A stretch of DNA of 64,000 bases from Cohnella panacarvi Gsoil 349 (GTDB lineage: Bacteria > Bacillota > Bacilli > Paenibacillales > Paenibacillaceae). The translations under genes and the position numbers were made by a program. The stretch lies in contig NZ_KI911563.1 in assembly GCF_000515335.1 (NCBI RefSeq), forward strand, positions 4,014,338 to 4,078,337. The letters run 5' to 3'. Shown piece by piece: positions 16,989 to 26,605 of the stretch. The notes under the pieces are model-generated. The model was given only the letters and a program-made list of their open reading frames with translations. It had not been told where the DNA came from and searched no databases. Position 1 is the first letter of the stretch. Every line of letters begins with the position of its first letter.

Positions 16989-17930
16989 ATGCCGATCAAA
17001 GTACCGGACAACTTGCCGGCGAAGGAAGTACTAGCGGAAGAGAACATCTTCGTCATGGACGAAAGCGTAGCCTACCATCAGGATATTCGACCGTTGCGCA
17101 TTGCGATATTGAATTTAATGCCGACGAAGGAAACGACGGAGACGCAGTTGCTTCGGCTGATCGGCAATACGCCGCTGCAGGTGGAAGCCGTGCTGCTCCA
17201 TCCGAAAACCCACGTGTCCAAGAATACGTCATCCGAGCATCTCGAGACGTTCTACAAGACGTTCGACGAAATCTCGGACGAGAAATACGACGGCATGATC
17301 ATTACCGGCGCGCCGGTCGAGCATTTGTCGTTCGAGGATGTCACGTATTGGGAAGAATTAAAGCAAATCATGGACTGGAGCGTGGACAACGTCACCTCTA
17401 CGTTCCATATTTGTTGGGGCGCGCAGGCCGGGTTGTACCATCATTACGGCGTGCCTAAGCACGATTTGGACGAGAAAATGTTCGGAGTGTTCGCCCACCG
17501 CGTCACGACTCCGAAAGACAAACTGCTTCGCGGCTTCGACGAGCAATTTTTCGTGCCGCAGTCACGACATACCGAGGTGCGCCGCGAGGACATCGAGAAA
17601 GTTCCCGGACTCGTCATTCTGTCCGAATCCGACGATGCGGGCGTGTATATCGTAGCTTCGTCCGACGGCAAGCAAATTTTCGTTACCGGCCATTCCGAAT
17701 ATGACTCGACGTCCCTTAAGTGGGAATACGACCGCGACGTCGCCAAGGGGCTTCGCATCCATGTGCCCCGCAACTACTACCCGAAGGACGATCCGAGCAA
17801 ACAACCGGTGTCGACCTGGCGGGCTCACGCGAACCTGCTTTTCTCGAACTGGCTGAATTACTTCGTCTACCAAGCAACGCCATACGAGCTAGGCAGGGCC
17901 AATCCTTACGTAGGGAACTATTCCATCTGA
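16989..17930 (+). CDS. metA: Homoserine O-acetyltransferase, MetA type
   Basis: 313 residues of the MetA family, which acylate homoserine as the first committed step of methionine synthesis. The catalytic cysteine is in [16 protein letters not shown] near residue 142, and the His-Glu pair is in VTGHSEYD near 235. At the acyl-CoA specificity position the sequence reads GAPVEHLSF, with Glu where E. coli MetA has Gly; published work on this family links Glu there to acetyl-CoA use, so I call it an acetyltransferase. ATG at 16989 follows GGGGAGG. First gene after the S-box leader. Confidence 0.93.
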   Translation: MPIKVPDNLPAKEVLAEENIFVMDESVAYHQDIRPLRIAILNLMPTKETTETQLLRLIGNTPLQVEAVLLHPKTHVSKNTSSEHLETFYKTFDEISDEKYDGMIITGAPVEHLSFEDVTYWEELKQIMDWSVDNVTSTFHICWGAQAGLYHHYGVPKHDLDEKMFGVFAHRVTTPKDKLLRGFDEQFFVPQSRHTEVRREDIEKVPGLVILSESDDAGVYIVASSDGKQIFVTGHSEYDSTSLKWEYDRDVAKGLRIHVPRNYYPKDDPSKQPVSTWRAHANLLFSNWLNYFVYQATPYELGRANPYVGNYSI

Positions 17931-17965
17931 AGGTTTTTTTAATTAGAATGGAGGCTATTGGAACA

Positions 17966-19123
17966 ATGAACATCGAAAGCCGTCTGGCCCAAATCGGGTC
18001 GCAGAACGATCCGGACACGGGAGCCGTAAGCTTCCCGATCTATAACGCGACCGCGTTCCGTCACCCGAAGCTCGGACAAAGCACGGGGTTCGATTATTCC
18101 CGCACGAAGAATCCGACAAGGTCGGTATTGGAAGACGCCGTCGCCGACCTGGAAAGCGGGGATGCGGGCTTCGCGTGCAGCACCGGCATGGCCGCGCTGC
18201 AAACGATATTCGCGATGTTCAGCCAAGGCGATCATTTGCTCGTCTCCCTCGATCTGTACGGGGGTACATACCGCCTGATCGAGAAGATCATGACCCGGTT
18301 CGGCGTCACCGCATCTTACGTGGACACGAACGATATCGACGCGCTGGAGACCAAGCGCACGCCGAACACGAAAGCCGTGCTGATCGAGACGCCGACGAAC
18401 CCGCTCATGATGATTACCGATCTGGCCAAGGTATCCGCATGGGCGCGCAAGCACGGCCTGCTCACGATCGTCGACAATACGCTGCTAACGCCGTACTTGC
18501 AGCGCCCGATCGAGCTTGGCGCCGACATCGTCATCCATAGCGCGACGAAGTATTTAGGCGGCCACAACGACGTGCTCGCCGGCCTTATCGTCACGAAAGG
18601 GCAGGAGCTGTCCGCGCAGATCGGATTCCTGCACAATTCGATCGGCGCCGTGCTAGGGGCGCAGGATTCCTGGCTGCTGATGAGAGGGATGAAGACGCTC
18701 GCGCTGCGCATGGAACGCCATCAATACAACGCCACCCGCGTGGCGGAGTGGCTGCAAGCCCACCCGGCCGTGCAAGAAGTGTTCTATCCGGGTTTGCCTT
18801 CGCATCCGGGTCATGAAGTCCAGAACGCCCAATCGTCGGGCAACACCGGCATTTTCTCCTTCAAGATGAAGGATGCCAGAACGATCGAGCCGATCTTGCG
18901 CCATATTAAGCTGGTCGCGTTCGCGGAAAGCTTGGGCGGGGTAGAGTCGCTGATGACGTACCCGGCCGTGCAGACGCATGCGGACATTCCGCTCGAAATC
19001 CGCGAGAGCGTCGGCGTCGACGATAAGCTGCTGCGCTTCTCGGTCGGCATCGAGCACATCGACGATATCATCGCCGATCTCAAGCAGGCGATCGAAGCGG
19101 CTGAACGCGAAATTAACGGATAA
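17966..19123 (+). CDS. metI: Cystathionine gamma-synthase / O-acetylhomoserine thiol-lyase (MetI)
   Basis: 385 residues of the Cys/Met-metabolism PLP family. The Schiff-base lysine is in IHSATKYLGGHND near residue 195; YSRTKNPTR near 45 and ETPTNPLM near 145 are further family motifs. It condenses O-acetylhomoserine with cysteine (or sulfide). ATG at 17966 is chosen because GGAGG lies about 11 bp upstream; an ATG at 17948 has no ribosome site. It lies between metA and a C-S lyase gene under one SAM riboswitch. Confidence 0.9.
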   Translation: MNIESRLAQIGSQNDPDTGAVSFPIYNATAFRHPKLGQSTGFDYSRTKNPTRSVLEDAVADLESGDAGFACSTGMAALQTIFAMFSQGDHLLVSLDLYGGTYRLIEKIMTRFGVTASYVDTNDIDALETKRTPNTKAVLIETPTNPLMMITDLAKVSAWARKHGLLTIVDNTLLTPYLQRPIELGADIVIHSATKYLGGHNDVLAGLIVTKGQELSAQIGFLHNSIGAVLGAQDSWLLMRGMKTLALRMERHQYNATRVAEWLQAHPAVQEVFYPGLPSHPGHEVQNAQSSGNTGIFSFKMKDARTIEPILRHIKLVAFAESLGGVESLMTYPAVQTHADIPLEIRESVGVDDKLLRFSVGIEHIDDIIADLKQAIEAAEREING

Positions 19124-19135
19124 GAGGGTGAACGC

Positions 19136-20329
19136 ATGGCGATACAATACGATTTCGACGAACGGATCGACCGAACGGGCAAAGCTTCTTATAAATGGGA
19201 TCAGTCCGAAAAGCTGTTCGGACGGAAGGATATCTTGCCTCTGTGGGTCGCCGACATGGATTTTCGGCCGCCGCAAGAGGTGGTTGACGCGATCGTCTCG
19301 CGCGCCGAAGAGGGCGTCTACGGCTACACGATTCGCACGCAAGGCTATTACGACGCGATCATCGGCTGGCTCGAAAGACGCCATGGCTGGAGCGTCAAGC
19401 AGGAGTGGCTCTCTTCCTCTCCGGGCATCGTGCCCGCGCTTAGCTTGATGGTGCTCGCCTTCACGAATCCGGGCGATAGCGTCATCTTGCAGTCGCCCGT
19501 GTATTATCCGTTCTACGACGTGATTAAGTCGAACGGTCGGACCGTCGTCGATAACGCGTTAATCTTGCAGGACGACGGGCGTTACGTCATGGATTGCGAG
19601 TTGCTGGAGCGGCAGGCGAAGGAAGGCGCCAAGATGCTGCTGCTCTGCACGCCGCACAATCCCGGCGGACGCGTATGGACGCGCGAAGAACTGCAGCGCG
19701 TCGCCGACATCGCCCGTAAGTACGATCTGCTCGTCGTGGCGGACGAAATTCATCACGATCTTGTGTTCCCTGGCCATAAGCATGTTCCGTTCGCCTCGCT
19801 GTCGGAAGATGCCGCGCAGCGGACGATGACCTGCATCGCACCGAGCAAGACGTTCAATCTTGCGGGTCTGCAGTGCGCGGCCGTCGTTATCGCGAACGAA
19901 GGCCGCAGAGCCAAGTACAACGCGCTGCTCAAGACGCTCTCTCTTCATATGGAAAGCTACTTCGGCATTACGGCGATGGAGACCAGCTATAAGCACGGGG
20001 ACGAATGGCTCGACCAATTGCTCGTCTACTTGGAAGGAAACTTGAACGCGCTGATCGAGTTCGTCTCGCGGCGTCTCCCGCAGATTAAAGTCATGCGGCC
20101 GGAAGGCACGTATATGGCTTGGCTCGACTGCAGCGCGATCTCGAACAGTCCGCAGCAACTGAAGAAGCTGATGTTCGAGGAAGCCGGAGTCGCCTTCACG
20201 GAGGGCTCGATCTTCGGCAAGCAAGGCGCGGGGAGCTTGCGCGTAAACTTCGCGTGCCCGCGTTCGCTTCTGCTCCAGGCGCTCGAACAGTTCGCCCGGG
20301 CCGCGGATCGGCTAGGCGTTCAATCCTAA
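19136..20329 (+). CDS. patB: MalY/PatB-type cystathionine beta-lyase
   Basis: 397 residues, fold-type I PLP enzyme. The MalY/PatB signature LWVADMDF is near residue 36; CTPHNPGGRVW near 177, ADEIHHDLVF near 202 and the lysine in APSKTFNLAGLQ near residue 237 complete the active site. It would cleave cystathionine to homocysteine, closing the transsulfuration route started by MetA and MetI. GAGGGTGAACGC precedes the ATG. A perfect terminator ends the operon 15 bp after the stop. Confidence 0.9.
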   Translation: MAIQYDFDERIDRTGKASYKWDQSEKLFGRKDILPLWVADMDFRPPQEVVDAIVSRAEEGVYGYTIRTQGYYDAIIGWLERRHGWSVKQEWLSSSPGIVPALSLMVLAFTNPGDSVILQSPVYYPFYDVIKSNGRTVVDNALILQDDGRYVMDCELLERQAKEGAKMLLLCTPHNPGGRVWTREELQRVADIARKYDLLVVADEIHHDLVFPGHKHVPFASLSEDAAQRTMTCIAPSKTFNLAGLQCAAVVIANEGRRAKYNALLKTLSLHMESYFGITAMETSYKHGDEWLDQLLVYLEGNLNALIEFVSRRLPQIKVMRPEGTYMAWLDCSAISNSPQQLKKLMFEEAGVAFTEGSIFGKQGAGSLRVNFACPRSLLLQALEQFARAADRLGVQS

Positions 20330-20345
20330 TTGTAACTTCTTACAA

Positions 20346-20378
20346 AAACCGCGGGATAATGCGAGATCCCGCGGTTTT
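20346..20378 (+). terminator. Terminator of the metA-metI-patB operon
   Basis: AAACCGCGGGAT, loop ATGCGA, then ATCCCGCGGTTTT: a stem of 10-11 pairs running into a T-rich tail. Confidence 0.9.
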
Positions 20379-20453
20379 CTTCCATATTTGCCTATTACGG
20401 ATGGGGAATTCATGCTACAATAGTGCCACCTGACAGGTAAGGATGAGGATAAC

Positions 20454-21833
20454 GTGAATGTCCAAGCGATACTCGGCCGTATAGCCCTCGCATTCAAGAT
20501 GACGCTTCCGGATCGCTCATTGAAGTTTTTTTCTCCGGAATTTACGTTTAGACGACCCGTTCTTTCTCTGCTTTCCAAGGAGCTAACGCAGAGCAAAGAA
20601 TGTTATTTGGCGTTGTTCCGCCTGGATTTCTCCCATTTGCAGGACGAAGTGTCCGATGAAGTATGGTCCCAATTGCAGGACGGTTGCCGCAGGCATCTTC
20701 GCATCGCGGCGCTCCGCTTGCTTGGAGACCAACGGGTTATCGCGCTTCATCAATTCTCGCTGACGGATTACGCGTTGATCGCCAGCACGGACGAGAGCTC
20801 GGACGATTACCGCAAAGAGCTCGTTCCGGAACGGTTGACGGCGGTGCTGAACGAAATCAAGCAAACGCTTGAAATCGGTCTGGCCGGTTCGCTGCCGGAA
20901 TGGCGCAATTGCTTGCATATCGCATCCGCGTACGTTCCGATCGCGAAAGCGAGAGGCGACCGCAAGACGCAAGATTCGCTCGCCGAAGCGTATCAAAGCG
21001 CATTGGCATTGGCAACCGGCGTCATGACGTCCCAGATGAAGCAGCTTCGCGGTCAGATGGAGCATATTCTGGAGACGGGCAACATCACGGTGCTCGCCCA
21101 GCCGATCATGGACTTGACGAGCGGCGACGTGCATGGATGGGAGATACTAACCCGAGGGCCGGAGAACTCGATCCTTCATTTCCCGGACGAGCTGTTCCAA
21201 TTCGCTTCGCAGGCTAGGCTGCTCACGAGATTGGAGTTTCTGGTCGTGCGGCGTTCGATCGAAGAGATCGCGTCGCGCCGAATACGCGAGCCCGTATTCC
21301 TTAACGTGACCGCGGTCACCCTGTCGCATCCGCTTTTCCTGTCGCACGTGCTCAAATTATTGGAGAAGCACCCGCCGCTTAGCCCGGGGCAAATTTACTT
21401 CGAAATTACGGAACGCCACGAAGTGACGAACTTCAGGGCGATGGTCGATATTTTGCAGACGTACCGCAAGCACGGATTCCGGTTCGCCGTCGATGACGCA
21501 GGCTCGGGCTACTCGAGCATCCAGTTGATCGGGGAGCTGGTGCCGGAGCTGATCAAGATCGATCGGTCGGTCATTCAGCACGTGGACCGCATCGCGATCA
21601 AGGAAAGCCTGCTCAAGGCGTTCGTGAACGCCGCCCGGGAAATTAAATGCGAGCTCGTGGCCGAGGGCGTGGAGCGGGAAGAAGAGATGGACGTGCTGTT
21701 CCGTCTGGACATCAAGATGGGACAAGGCTTCTACTTCGCGAAGCCCAACGTGCTGCTTCACGAGCATGAGAGAGACATGTTCAAGGAAACGAAAGCGCGC
21801 ATTCAACACCGCCGCGGTGAAGTCGCCTCTTAA
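20454..21833 (+). CDS. EAL-domain cyclic-di-GMP phosphodiesterase with degenerate N-terminal GGDEF-like domain
   Basis: 459 residues, GTG start after GGATGAGGATAAC. Residues about 200-450 form an EAL domain whose catalytic set looks intact: EILTRG (EAL glutamate), FLNV, EITERHE, AVDDAGSGYSS (metal-binding DD), ELIKID (catalytic Lys) and AEGVE/GQGFYF near the end. This predicts an active enzyme degrading c-di-GMP to pGpG. The first 190 residues have a cyclase-like pattern but no GGDEF active-site motif, so that part is probably regulatory. No membrane segment: cytosolic. Confidence 0.88.
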   Translation: MNVQAILGRIALAFKMTLPDRSLKFFSPEFTFRRPVLSLLSKELTQSKECYLALFRLDFSHLQDEVSDEVWSQLQDGCRRHLRIAALRLLGDQRVIALHQFSLTDYALIASTDESSDDYRKELVPERLTAVLNEIKQTLEIGLAGSLPEWRNCLHIASAYVPIAKARGDRKTQDSLAEAYQSALALATGVMTSQMKQLRGQMEHILETGNITVLAQPIMDLTSGDVHGWEILTRGPENSILHFPDELFQFASQARLLTRLEFLVVRRSIEEIASRRIREPVFLNVTAVTLSHPLFLSHVLKLLEKHPPLSPGQIYFEITERHEVTNFRAMVDILQTYRKHGFRFAVDDAGSGYSSIQLIGELVPELIKIDRSVIQHVDRIAIKESLLKAFVNAAREIKCELVAEGVEREEEMDVLFRLDIKMGQGFYFAKPNVLLHEHERDMFKETKARIQHRRGEVAS

Positions 21834-21915
21834 GGTGACCCCGCGGTGTTTTTGTGTTACGATGGGATAAGCTTTTTAACGCAGGTTAATGACATGCAAG
21901 AAGGAGGATCCGGCA

Positions 21916-23055
21916 ATGAATCAGATCGACCGGATTTTACATCAGGCGCTGCAAGGCGAACGTCTGCAGCTAGACGATATCGTAGCCTTGTTCGAAAGCG
22001 ACCAAATCGAGAAGCTCGGGCATACCGCGAACCAGATCATGCTGCGTCGCCACCCGGATCCGATCACGACGTTTGTAGTCGGCCGCAACGTGAATTACAC
22101 GAACGTATGCGACGTATATTGCCGGTTTTGCGCGTTCTACCGCGCGCCGGGCTCGAATGAAGGCTACGTGCTGCCCGACGAGGTCATCTTCCAGAAAATT
22201 CAGGAGACGATCGACGTCGGAGGCACCGAAATTCTCATGCAAGGCGGGACGAATCCGGATCTGCCGTTCAGCTATTACTTGGATTTGCTGCGCGCGATCA
22301 AGCAACGCTTCCCGTCCATTACGATGCACTCGTTCTCTCCGGCGGAAATCCGCAAGATGCAAGACGTTGCGGGCAACATCCCTCTCGAAGACGTCGTTCG
22401 CCAGTTGCACGAAGCGGGACTGGATTCGCTCCCGGGCGGCGGAGCGGAAATATTGGACGACCGGACCCGCAAGAAAATCAGCCGTCTTAAAGGCTCTTGG
22501 CGCGACTGGATGGACGTCATGACGACGGCGCACAAGCTCGGCATGAACACGACCGCGACGATGGTCATCGGCTTCGGCGAGTCGATGGAGGAGCGCGCGC
22601 TCCACTTGCTCCGCGTACGCGAGGCGCAAGACGAATGCTTGAATAACGGCTATCCTTCGCCGGGCTTCCTTGCGTTCATTCCATGGACGTTCCAGCCGGA
22701 GAATACGAATATGAAGCGCGAGAAAGCGACGCCGGAGGAATACTTAAAGACGCTCGCGATCAGCAGGATCGCGCTCGACAATATCGATAACTTCCAATCC
22801 TCTTGGGTTACGATGGGGCCGGAAATCGGCAAGCTGTCGCTCTCGTACGGCTGCAACGATTTCGGCAGCACGATGATCGAAGAGAACGTCGTATCCGCGG
22901 CGGGCACGACGCATAAAGTGAATATCGAACTTATTCTTAAGCTCATTCGCGAAGCGGGCAAAGTTCCCGCACAGCGCAATACGAAGTATCACATTCTTAA
23001 AGTCTACGACGACGTGAACGAGACGGTCGCCAAAGACTACATCATGCAAAATTAA
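21916..23055 (+). CDS. mqnC: Dehypoxanthine futalosine cyclase (radical SAM)
   Basis: 379 residues. CDVYCRFC near residue 64 is the CxxxCxxC cluster motif binding the radical-SAM [4Fe-4S]; LPGGGAEIL near 170 and WTFQPENT near 257 match MqnC. It closes the spiro ring that gives cyclic dehypoxanthine futalosine in the futalosine menaquinone pathway. ATG at 21916 follows AAGGAGGATCCGGCA. Two more genes of the pathway, mqnE (39033-40136) and an mqnL-like UbiD (33742-35523), are elsewhere in the window, so the pathway is scattered. Confidence 0.95.
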   Translation: MNQIDRILHQALQGERLQLDDIVALFESDQIEKLGHTANQIMLRRHPDPITTFVVGRNVNYTNVCDVYCRFCAFYRAPGSNEGYVLPDEVIFQKIQETIDVGGTEILMQGGTNPDLPFSYYLDLLRAIKQRFPSITMHSFSPAEIRKMQDVAGNIPLEDVVRQLHEAGLDSLPGGGAEILDDRTRKKISRLKGSWRDWMDVMTTAHKLGMNTTATMVIGFGESMEERALHLLRVREAQDECLNNGYPSPGFLAFIPWTFQPENTNMKREKATPEEYLKTLAISRIALDNIDNFQSSWVTMGPEIGKLSLSYGCNDFGSTMIEENVVSAAGTTHKVNIELILKLIREAGKVPAQRNTKYHILKVYDDVNETVAKDYIMQN

Positions 23056-23061
23056 CAGAAT

Positions 23062-23101
23062 GAAGCTCCGAGTCAGGCGCGAGTGCCTGCTCGGAGCTTA
23101 T
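23062..23101 (+). terminator. Terminator after mqnC
   Basis: AAGCTCCGAG and CTCGGAGCTT form a 10-bp stem around a GGC/GCC inner stem, followed by ATTTC. It ends just upstream of the HAD gene's ribosome site. Confidence 0.75.
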
Positions 23102-23124
23102 TTCGAAGGGGAGTCCGAATTTCT

Positions 23125-23880
23125 TTGGCAAATCAGACGGGACAATACAAGCTGCTGGCGCTAGATTTGGACGGTACGCTGCTCAATGATCGAAGCGAGA
23201 TCAGCGAGACGAACGCGGAGTGGGTGAAACGAGCGGCGGATGCGGGCATAACGGTATGCGTGTCGACCGGCCGCGGCTTCGTCAGCGCGTTGCCCTTCGC
23301 GGATCAGTTAGGGCTGGAGACCCCGATGATTACCGTTAACGGCGGCGAGATCTGGACGAAGCCGCACTCGATTCACAAGCGGACGCTGCTGGCCGCGGAT
23401 AAAGTGATGAAGCTGCACGCGATCGCAGAGCGGCATGGCGAGGCTTGGTTCTGGGCGTATACGACGCAAGCGATATACAACAAGGAACGCTGGGTGGACG
23501 ATACGCCGTCGCACGACTGGCTCAAATTCGGCTACTATACCGAAGATACCGCGCTGCTTGGCTCCATTCTCGAACAGGTTCGCGCCATCGAGGGGCTGGA
23601 GCTCAGCAACTCTTCTCCCTACAACATCGAGATCAATCCGGCAGGCGTCTCCAAGGCGTCGGCGCTGAGGGAAGTATGCCGGATGAATGGGTTCGAGATG
23701 TCCGAAGTCGTCGCCGTCGGCGACAGCTTGAACGACATCGCTGCGATTCGGGAAGCGGGGCTCGGCGTCGCGATGGGCAACGCTCAAGACGATGTCAAAG
23801 CCGCGGCGGACGTCGTTACGGGTCATCATCAGGAAGACGGCGTAGCGCAAGCGATCCGGAACTACGTGCTGCGGGACTAA
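23125..23880 (+). CDS. HAD-superfamily phosphatase, Cof type
   Basis: 251 residues from TTG at 23125 (GAAGGGGAG upstream). Motif I is LALDLDGTLLND near residue 9, with the nucleophilic Asp and general-acid Asp; motif II is STGRG near 45; the motif III lysine is near NPAGVSKASAL (~175); motif IV is VGDSLNDIAAI near residue 200. The C2-type cap between motifs II and III marks the Cof/YidA subfamily, which hydrolyses sugar phosphates or flavin phosphates. Substrate not predictable. Confidence 0.88.
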   Translation: MANQTGQYKLLALDLDGTLLNDRSEISETNAEWVKRAADAGITVCVSTGRGFVSALPFADQLGLETPMITVNGGEIWTKPHSIHKRTLLAADKVMKLHAIAERHGEAWFWAYTTQAIYNKERWVDDTPSHDWLKFGYYTEDTALLGSILEQVRAIEGLELSNSSPYNIEINPAGVSKASALREVCRMNGFEMSEVVAVGDSLNDIAAIREAGLGVAMGNAQDDVKAAADVVTGHHQEDGVAQAIRNYVLRD

Positions 23881-23908
23881 TCAGACTCATCCTTGCGGAG
23901 GTGTCCGA

Positions 23909-24486
23909 ATGATTCGCGTTACCGTATGGAACGAATTCAAGCACGAGCAAGAGAACGATGCCGTTCGCCAAGTTTATCCGGACGGCATTCATCGCGTCAT
24001 TGCGGACGGATTGATCGCGTATACGAGCGGGTAATGGGCGGAATGGGGCTTATCGTATTGCATTCGGGCCATTATTCGAAAATTTTCAAGAAGCTGATGG
24101 GTACGGACTGCGGATTGAAGTGGCGCGAAGCGCACGAGAAAGAACGGATATGGACCGTCGACCCTTCGCACCCGATTGCCCGCGGAGTGCCGGAATATTT
24201 CGAGCTGAAGCCCGAGGAGATGTACGGCGAGCACTTCGATATTCCCGCGCCCGACGAGCTGATTTATGTCAGCTGGTTCGAGGGAGGAGAAGTGTTCCGT
24301 TCCGGCTGCACGTTCCGACGCGGCCAAGGGAAAATCTTCTACTTCCGTCCCGGACACGAAACCTATCCGACCTACTATCATCCGATCGTTCGCCGTATTA
24401 TCGCTAACGGCGTCCATTGGGCCGCGCCTTCGGGCGCCGGCGTCCCCGTTCGCGGCAATCACCAACCATTAGAGCCGATCGGCTAA
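23909..24486 (+). pseudogene. thuA: ThuA-like protein, broken by internal deletion and frameshift
   Basis: ATG at 23909 has a good GGAGG and encodes an excellent ThuA-like N-terminus ([20 protein letters not shown]), but the frame stops at 24032-24034 after 41 codons. The rest of the family continues in a different frame from about 24012: [20 protein letters not shown], then [12 protein letters not shown] and [15 protein letters not shown] to the TAA at 24486. Intact relatives have about 45 extra residues (including a WWGHMAH-type segment) where the two pieces meet near 24010, so an out-of-frame deletion is the simplest explanation. TAATG at 24032-24036 could restart translation of the 150-residue C-terminal piece. 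ThuA-like proteins are associated with disaccharide use. Confidence 0.8.
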
Positions 24487-24504
24487 ACAGAGGATTAGAT
24501 CACG

Positions 24505-26139
24505 TTGAAAAAAGACACTTTGCTCAAAAGCACGCTTATTCTGGCTGCTGCCGCGCTCATCGCCCGCGCGCTCGGCATTTTCCAGCGGGTACCGCTGGAC
24601 TATATTCTTAATGACGTAGGCAACGGCTACTTCAATTCGGCGAATAACCTGTATCTGTTGCTTTTGATGGTTGCGACCGCAGGCATCCCGAGCGCGATCA
24701 GCAAGATGGTGTCGGAGCGTTATGCGCTAGGCAAAATCGGAGAGGCCCAACAGGTGTACCGTGCGGCGTTGCTTTTCGGCGCCGTGGCGGGTGTCGTCAT
24801 TACGCTGCTCATGATCGTGCTCGCGCCTTTCATCGCGAAGGCGATACTCGGCAAGCCGGATGCGGCCGCGTCATTGCGGGCCATCGCGCCATCGTTGCTG
24901 CTGTTTCCGATGATCGCGATGGTACGGGGCTATTTCCAAGGGCGGCAGTTCATGACGGCGGGAGCGGTCTCGCAGATCGTAGAGCAATTCGCCCGCGTTA
25001 TTGCCGCCGTCGCGATCGCGTACGCCATTTACTCCGCGAATCCGTTGAACGACAAAGGCATCGCGGCCGGAGCGGTGCTAGGCAGCGTATTCGGCAGCAT
25101 TGCCGCGTTCGCCGTCATGGTCTATTACGCCCGCAGGCTGAAGAGAATCGACCGGACGCAGCCGCGCCAAGGGACGGACCCTTCGCGCAAGCTTCGCCTG
25201 AAGACGATCTATCGCGAGCTGTTCCGCTTGTCCATTCCGATCGTCATGACTTCGGTTACCGTGCAATTGCTGTTCACGATGGATACTTATATGGTGAATC
25301 CGCTCTCGGAAGGACACTTCGACACGCTGAAGATCGAGCACTGGTGGGCGGTGCTAGGCATGAACGCCCAGTCGATCGCGGGCATTCCCGTCGTTCTGGC
25401 GATCGCGCTTTGCCAATCGATCATTCCGATCATCTCCTCCGCGCACGCGATGAACGACCGGGACCGCGTCGGCAAGCAAGCGTCGCTGGCGGTTCGAATT
25501 GCGCTGTACAGCGGCATGCCGATCATTCTGATGCTAGGGGTCGGCGCTTACAGCGTAAACGGCTTGCTATTCGAGAAGCCGGAAGGCAGCGCGATCGTCG
25601 CATTCTTGACGCTAGGCACCATTTTCCAGATCGGAATGATGGTTACGAACTCGATCTTGCTGGGGATCGGCCAACCGAAAAAAGCGACGATGCATGCCTT
25701 GACGGGAATACTGATTAAAGTCATCCTCAGCTTCGCGCTCGCTCCGGCCTTCGGGGTGTACGGCATCATAGCCGCGACGACGGTATGCTTCATCTGGGCG
25801 ATGACGTTCAACATTCTAAGCTTGAAGAAACGCACGCAAATCCGCATTATCGGCAACCGTTGGACCGGATTCCTGCTGACGACGGGCATCGTCGCAGGGG
25901 CGATCGCGCTGCTCGAATGGATCGTCCTCGCGACCGTAAGAGGCGCCGTGCCGGACAAAGTCGCGTTCCTCTTCGCTTGCGCGGTTATGGGCGGCGCGAT
26001 TGCCGTGCTGTATCCGGCGCTGCTCGTGCTGCTGCGCGTCGTCACAGCGGAAGAGATCGCGGGCTATCCGCGCCCGGTTCGCAAGCTGTTGTCCCCGTTC
26101 TTGAAGCTGCGCGCATCGCGCGCCGGCAGGGGGGCATAA
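24505..26139 (+). CDS. murJ: MurJ/YtgP-type lipid II flippase (MOP superfamily)
   Basis: 544 residues, TTG start, about 14 hydrophobic helices. The N-terminal KSTLILAAAALIARALGIFQ, the GIPSAISKMVSE segment near residue 60 and MVRGYFQGRQFMTAGAVSQI near 140 are typical of the SpoVB/YtgP/MurJ family. The closest Bacillus type is YtgP, a MurJ that flips the peptidoglycan precursor lipid II. A SpoVB-like sporulation role or teichoic-type polysaccharide export are alternatives. It follows the broken thuA by 18 bp and precedes the thioredoxin gene by 34 bp. Confidence 0.85.
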   Translation: MKKDTLLKSTLILAAAALIARALGIFQRVPLDYILNDVGNGYFNSANNLYLLLLMVATAGIPSAISKMVSERYALGKIGEAQQVYRAALLFGAVAGVVITLLMIVLAPFIAKAILGKPDAAASLRAIAPSLLLFPMIAMVRGYFQGRQFMTAGAVSQIVEQFARVIAAVAIAYAIYSANPLNDKGIAAGAVLGSVFGSIAAFAVMVYYARRLKRIDRTQPRQGTDPSRKLRLKTIYRELFRLSIPIVMTSVTVQLLFTMDTYMVNPLSEGHFDTLKIEHWWAVLGMNAQSIAGIPVVLAIALCQSIIPIISSAHAMNDRDRVGKQASLAVRIALYSGMPIILMLGVGAYSVNGLLFEKPEGSAIVAFLTLGTIFQIGMMVTNSILLGIGQPKKATMHALTGILIKVILSFALAPAFGVYGIIAATTVCFIWAMTFNILSLKKRTQIRIIGNRWTGFLLTTGIVAGAIALLEWIVLATVRGAVPDKVAFLFACAVMGGAIAVLYPALLVLLRVVTAEEIAGYPRPVRKLLSPFLKLRASRAGRGA

Positions 26140-26173
26140 TCCATTTACGTTCAATCTAAGGGAGGAAATAAAC

Positions 26174-26524
26174 ATGCAACGATTAACGGAGGAGTCTCAA
26201 TTTCGCGAGTTCGTCGCCGGAGATCAACTGGCGGTCGTCGTGTTCAAGACGACTTGGTGCAAAGATTGCCATTTCATCGACCCTTTCATCGCGGATGTCG
26301 AAGCGGCTTACGCCGACCGGCTGACGATGGCGGAGATCGATCGGGACGATATGGCCGACTTGTGCAGCGAGCTTAACATCCTCGGCATTCCGAGCTTTAT
26401 CGCGTTCAAGGGCGGCCAAGAGGTTGTCCGGTTCGTCAGCAAGCTCCGCAAGACGCGCGAGGAGATCGAGCAGTTCCTGGACCGCGCGGTGGCGGTATCG
26501 AACGAATTGCCCTCCCAGGCTTGA
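26174..26524 (+). CDS. Thioredoxin-like protein with CKDC active site
   Basis: 116 residues: thioredoxin fold with TTWCKDCHFIDPF near residue 30 replacing the usual WCGPC, and the cis-proline in LGIPSFIAF near residue 72. The Lys-Asp between the cysteines makes its redox potential likely different from TrxA. No signal peptide, so cytosolic. GGAGGAAATAAAC precedes the ATG. A terminator follows. Confidence 0.88.
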   Translation: MQRLTEESQFREFVAGDQLAVVVFKTTWCKDCHFIDPFIADVEAAYADRLTMAEIDRDDMADLCSELNILGIPSFIAFKGGQEVVRFVSKLRKTREEIEQFLDRAVAVSNELPSQA

Positions 26525-26568
26525 GCGGATTCGACAGGAAACTGAATAAGAAGGCTATAATCCCATGG

Positions 26569-26605
26569 CTACATGTGAGCTTCGCGGCTCCATGTGGTTT
26601 TTTTG
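26569..26605 (+). terminator. Terminator after the thioredoxin gene
   Basis: CTACATG-T-GAGC, loop TTCGCG, GCTC-CATGTGG, then seven T: an 11-pair stem with one bulged base and one wobble. Confidence 0.8.
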
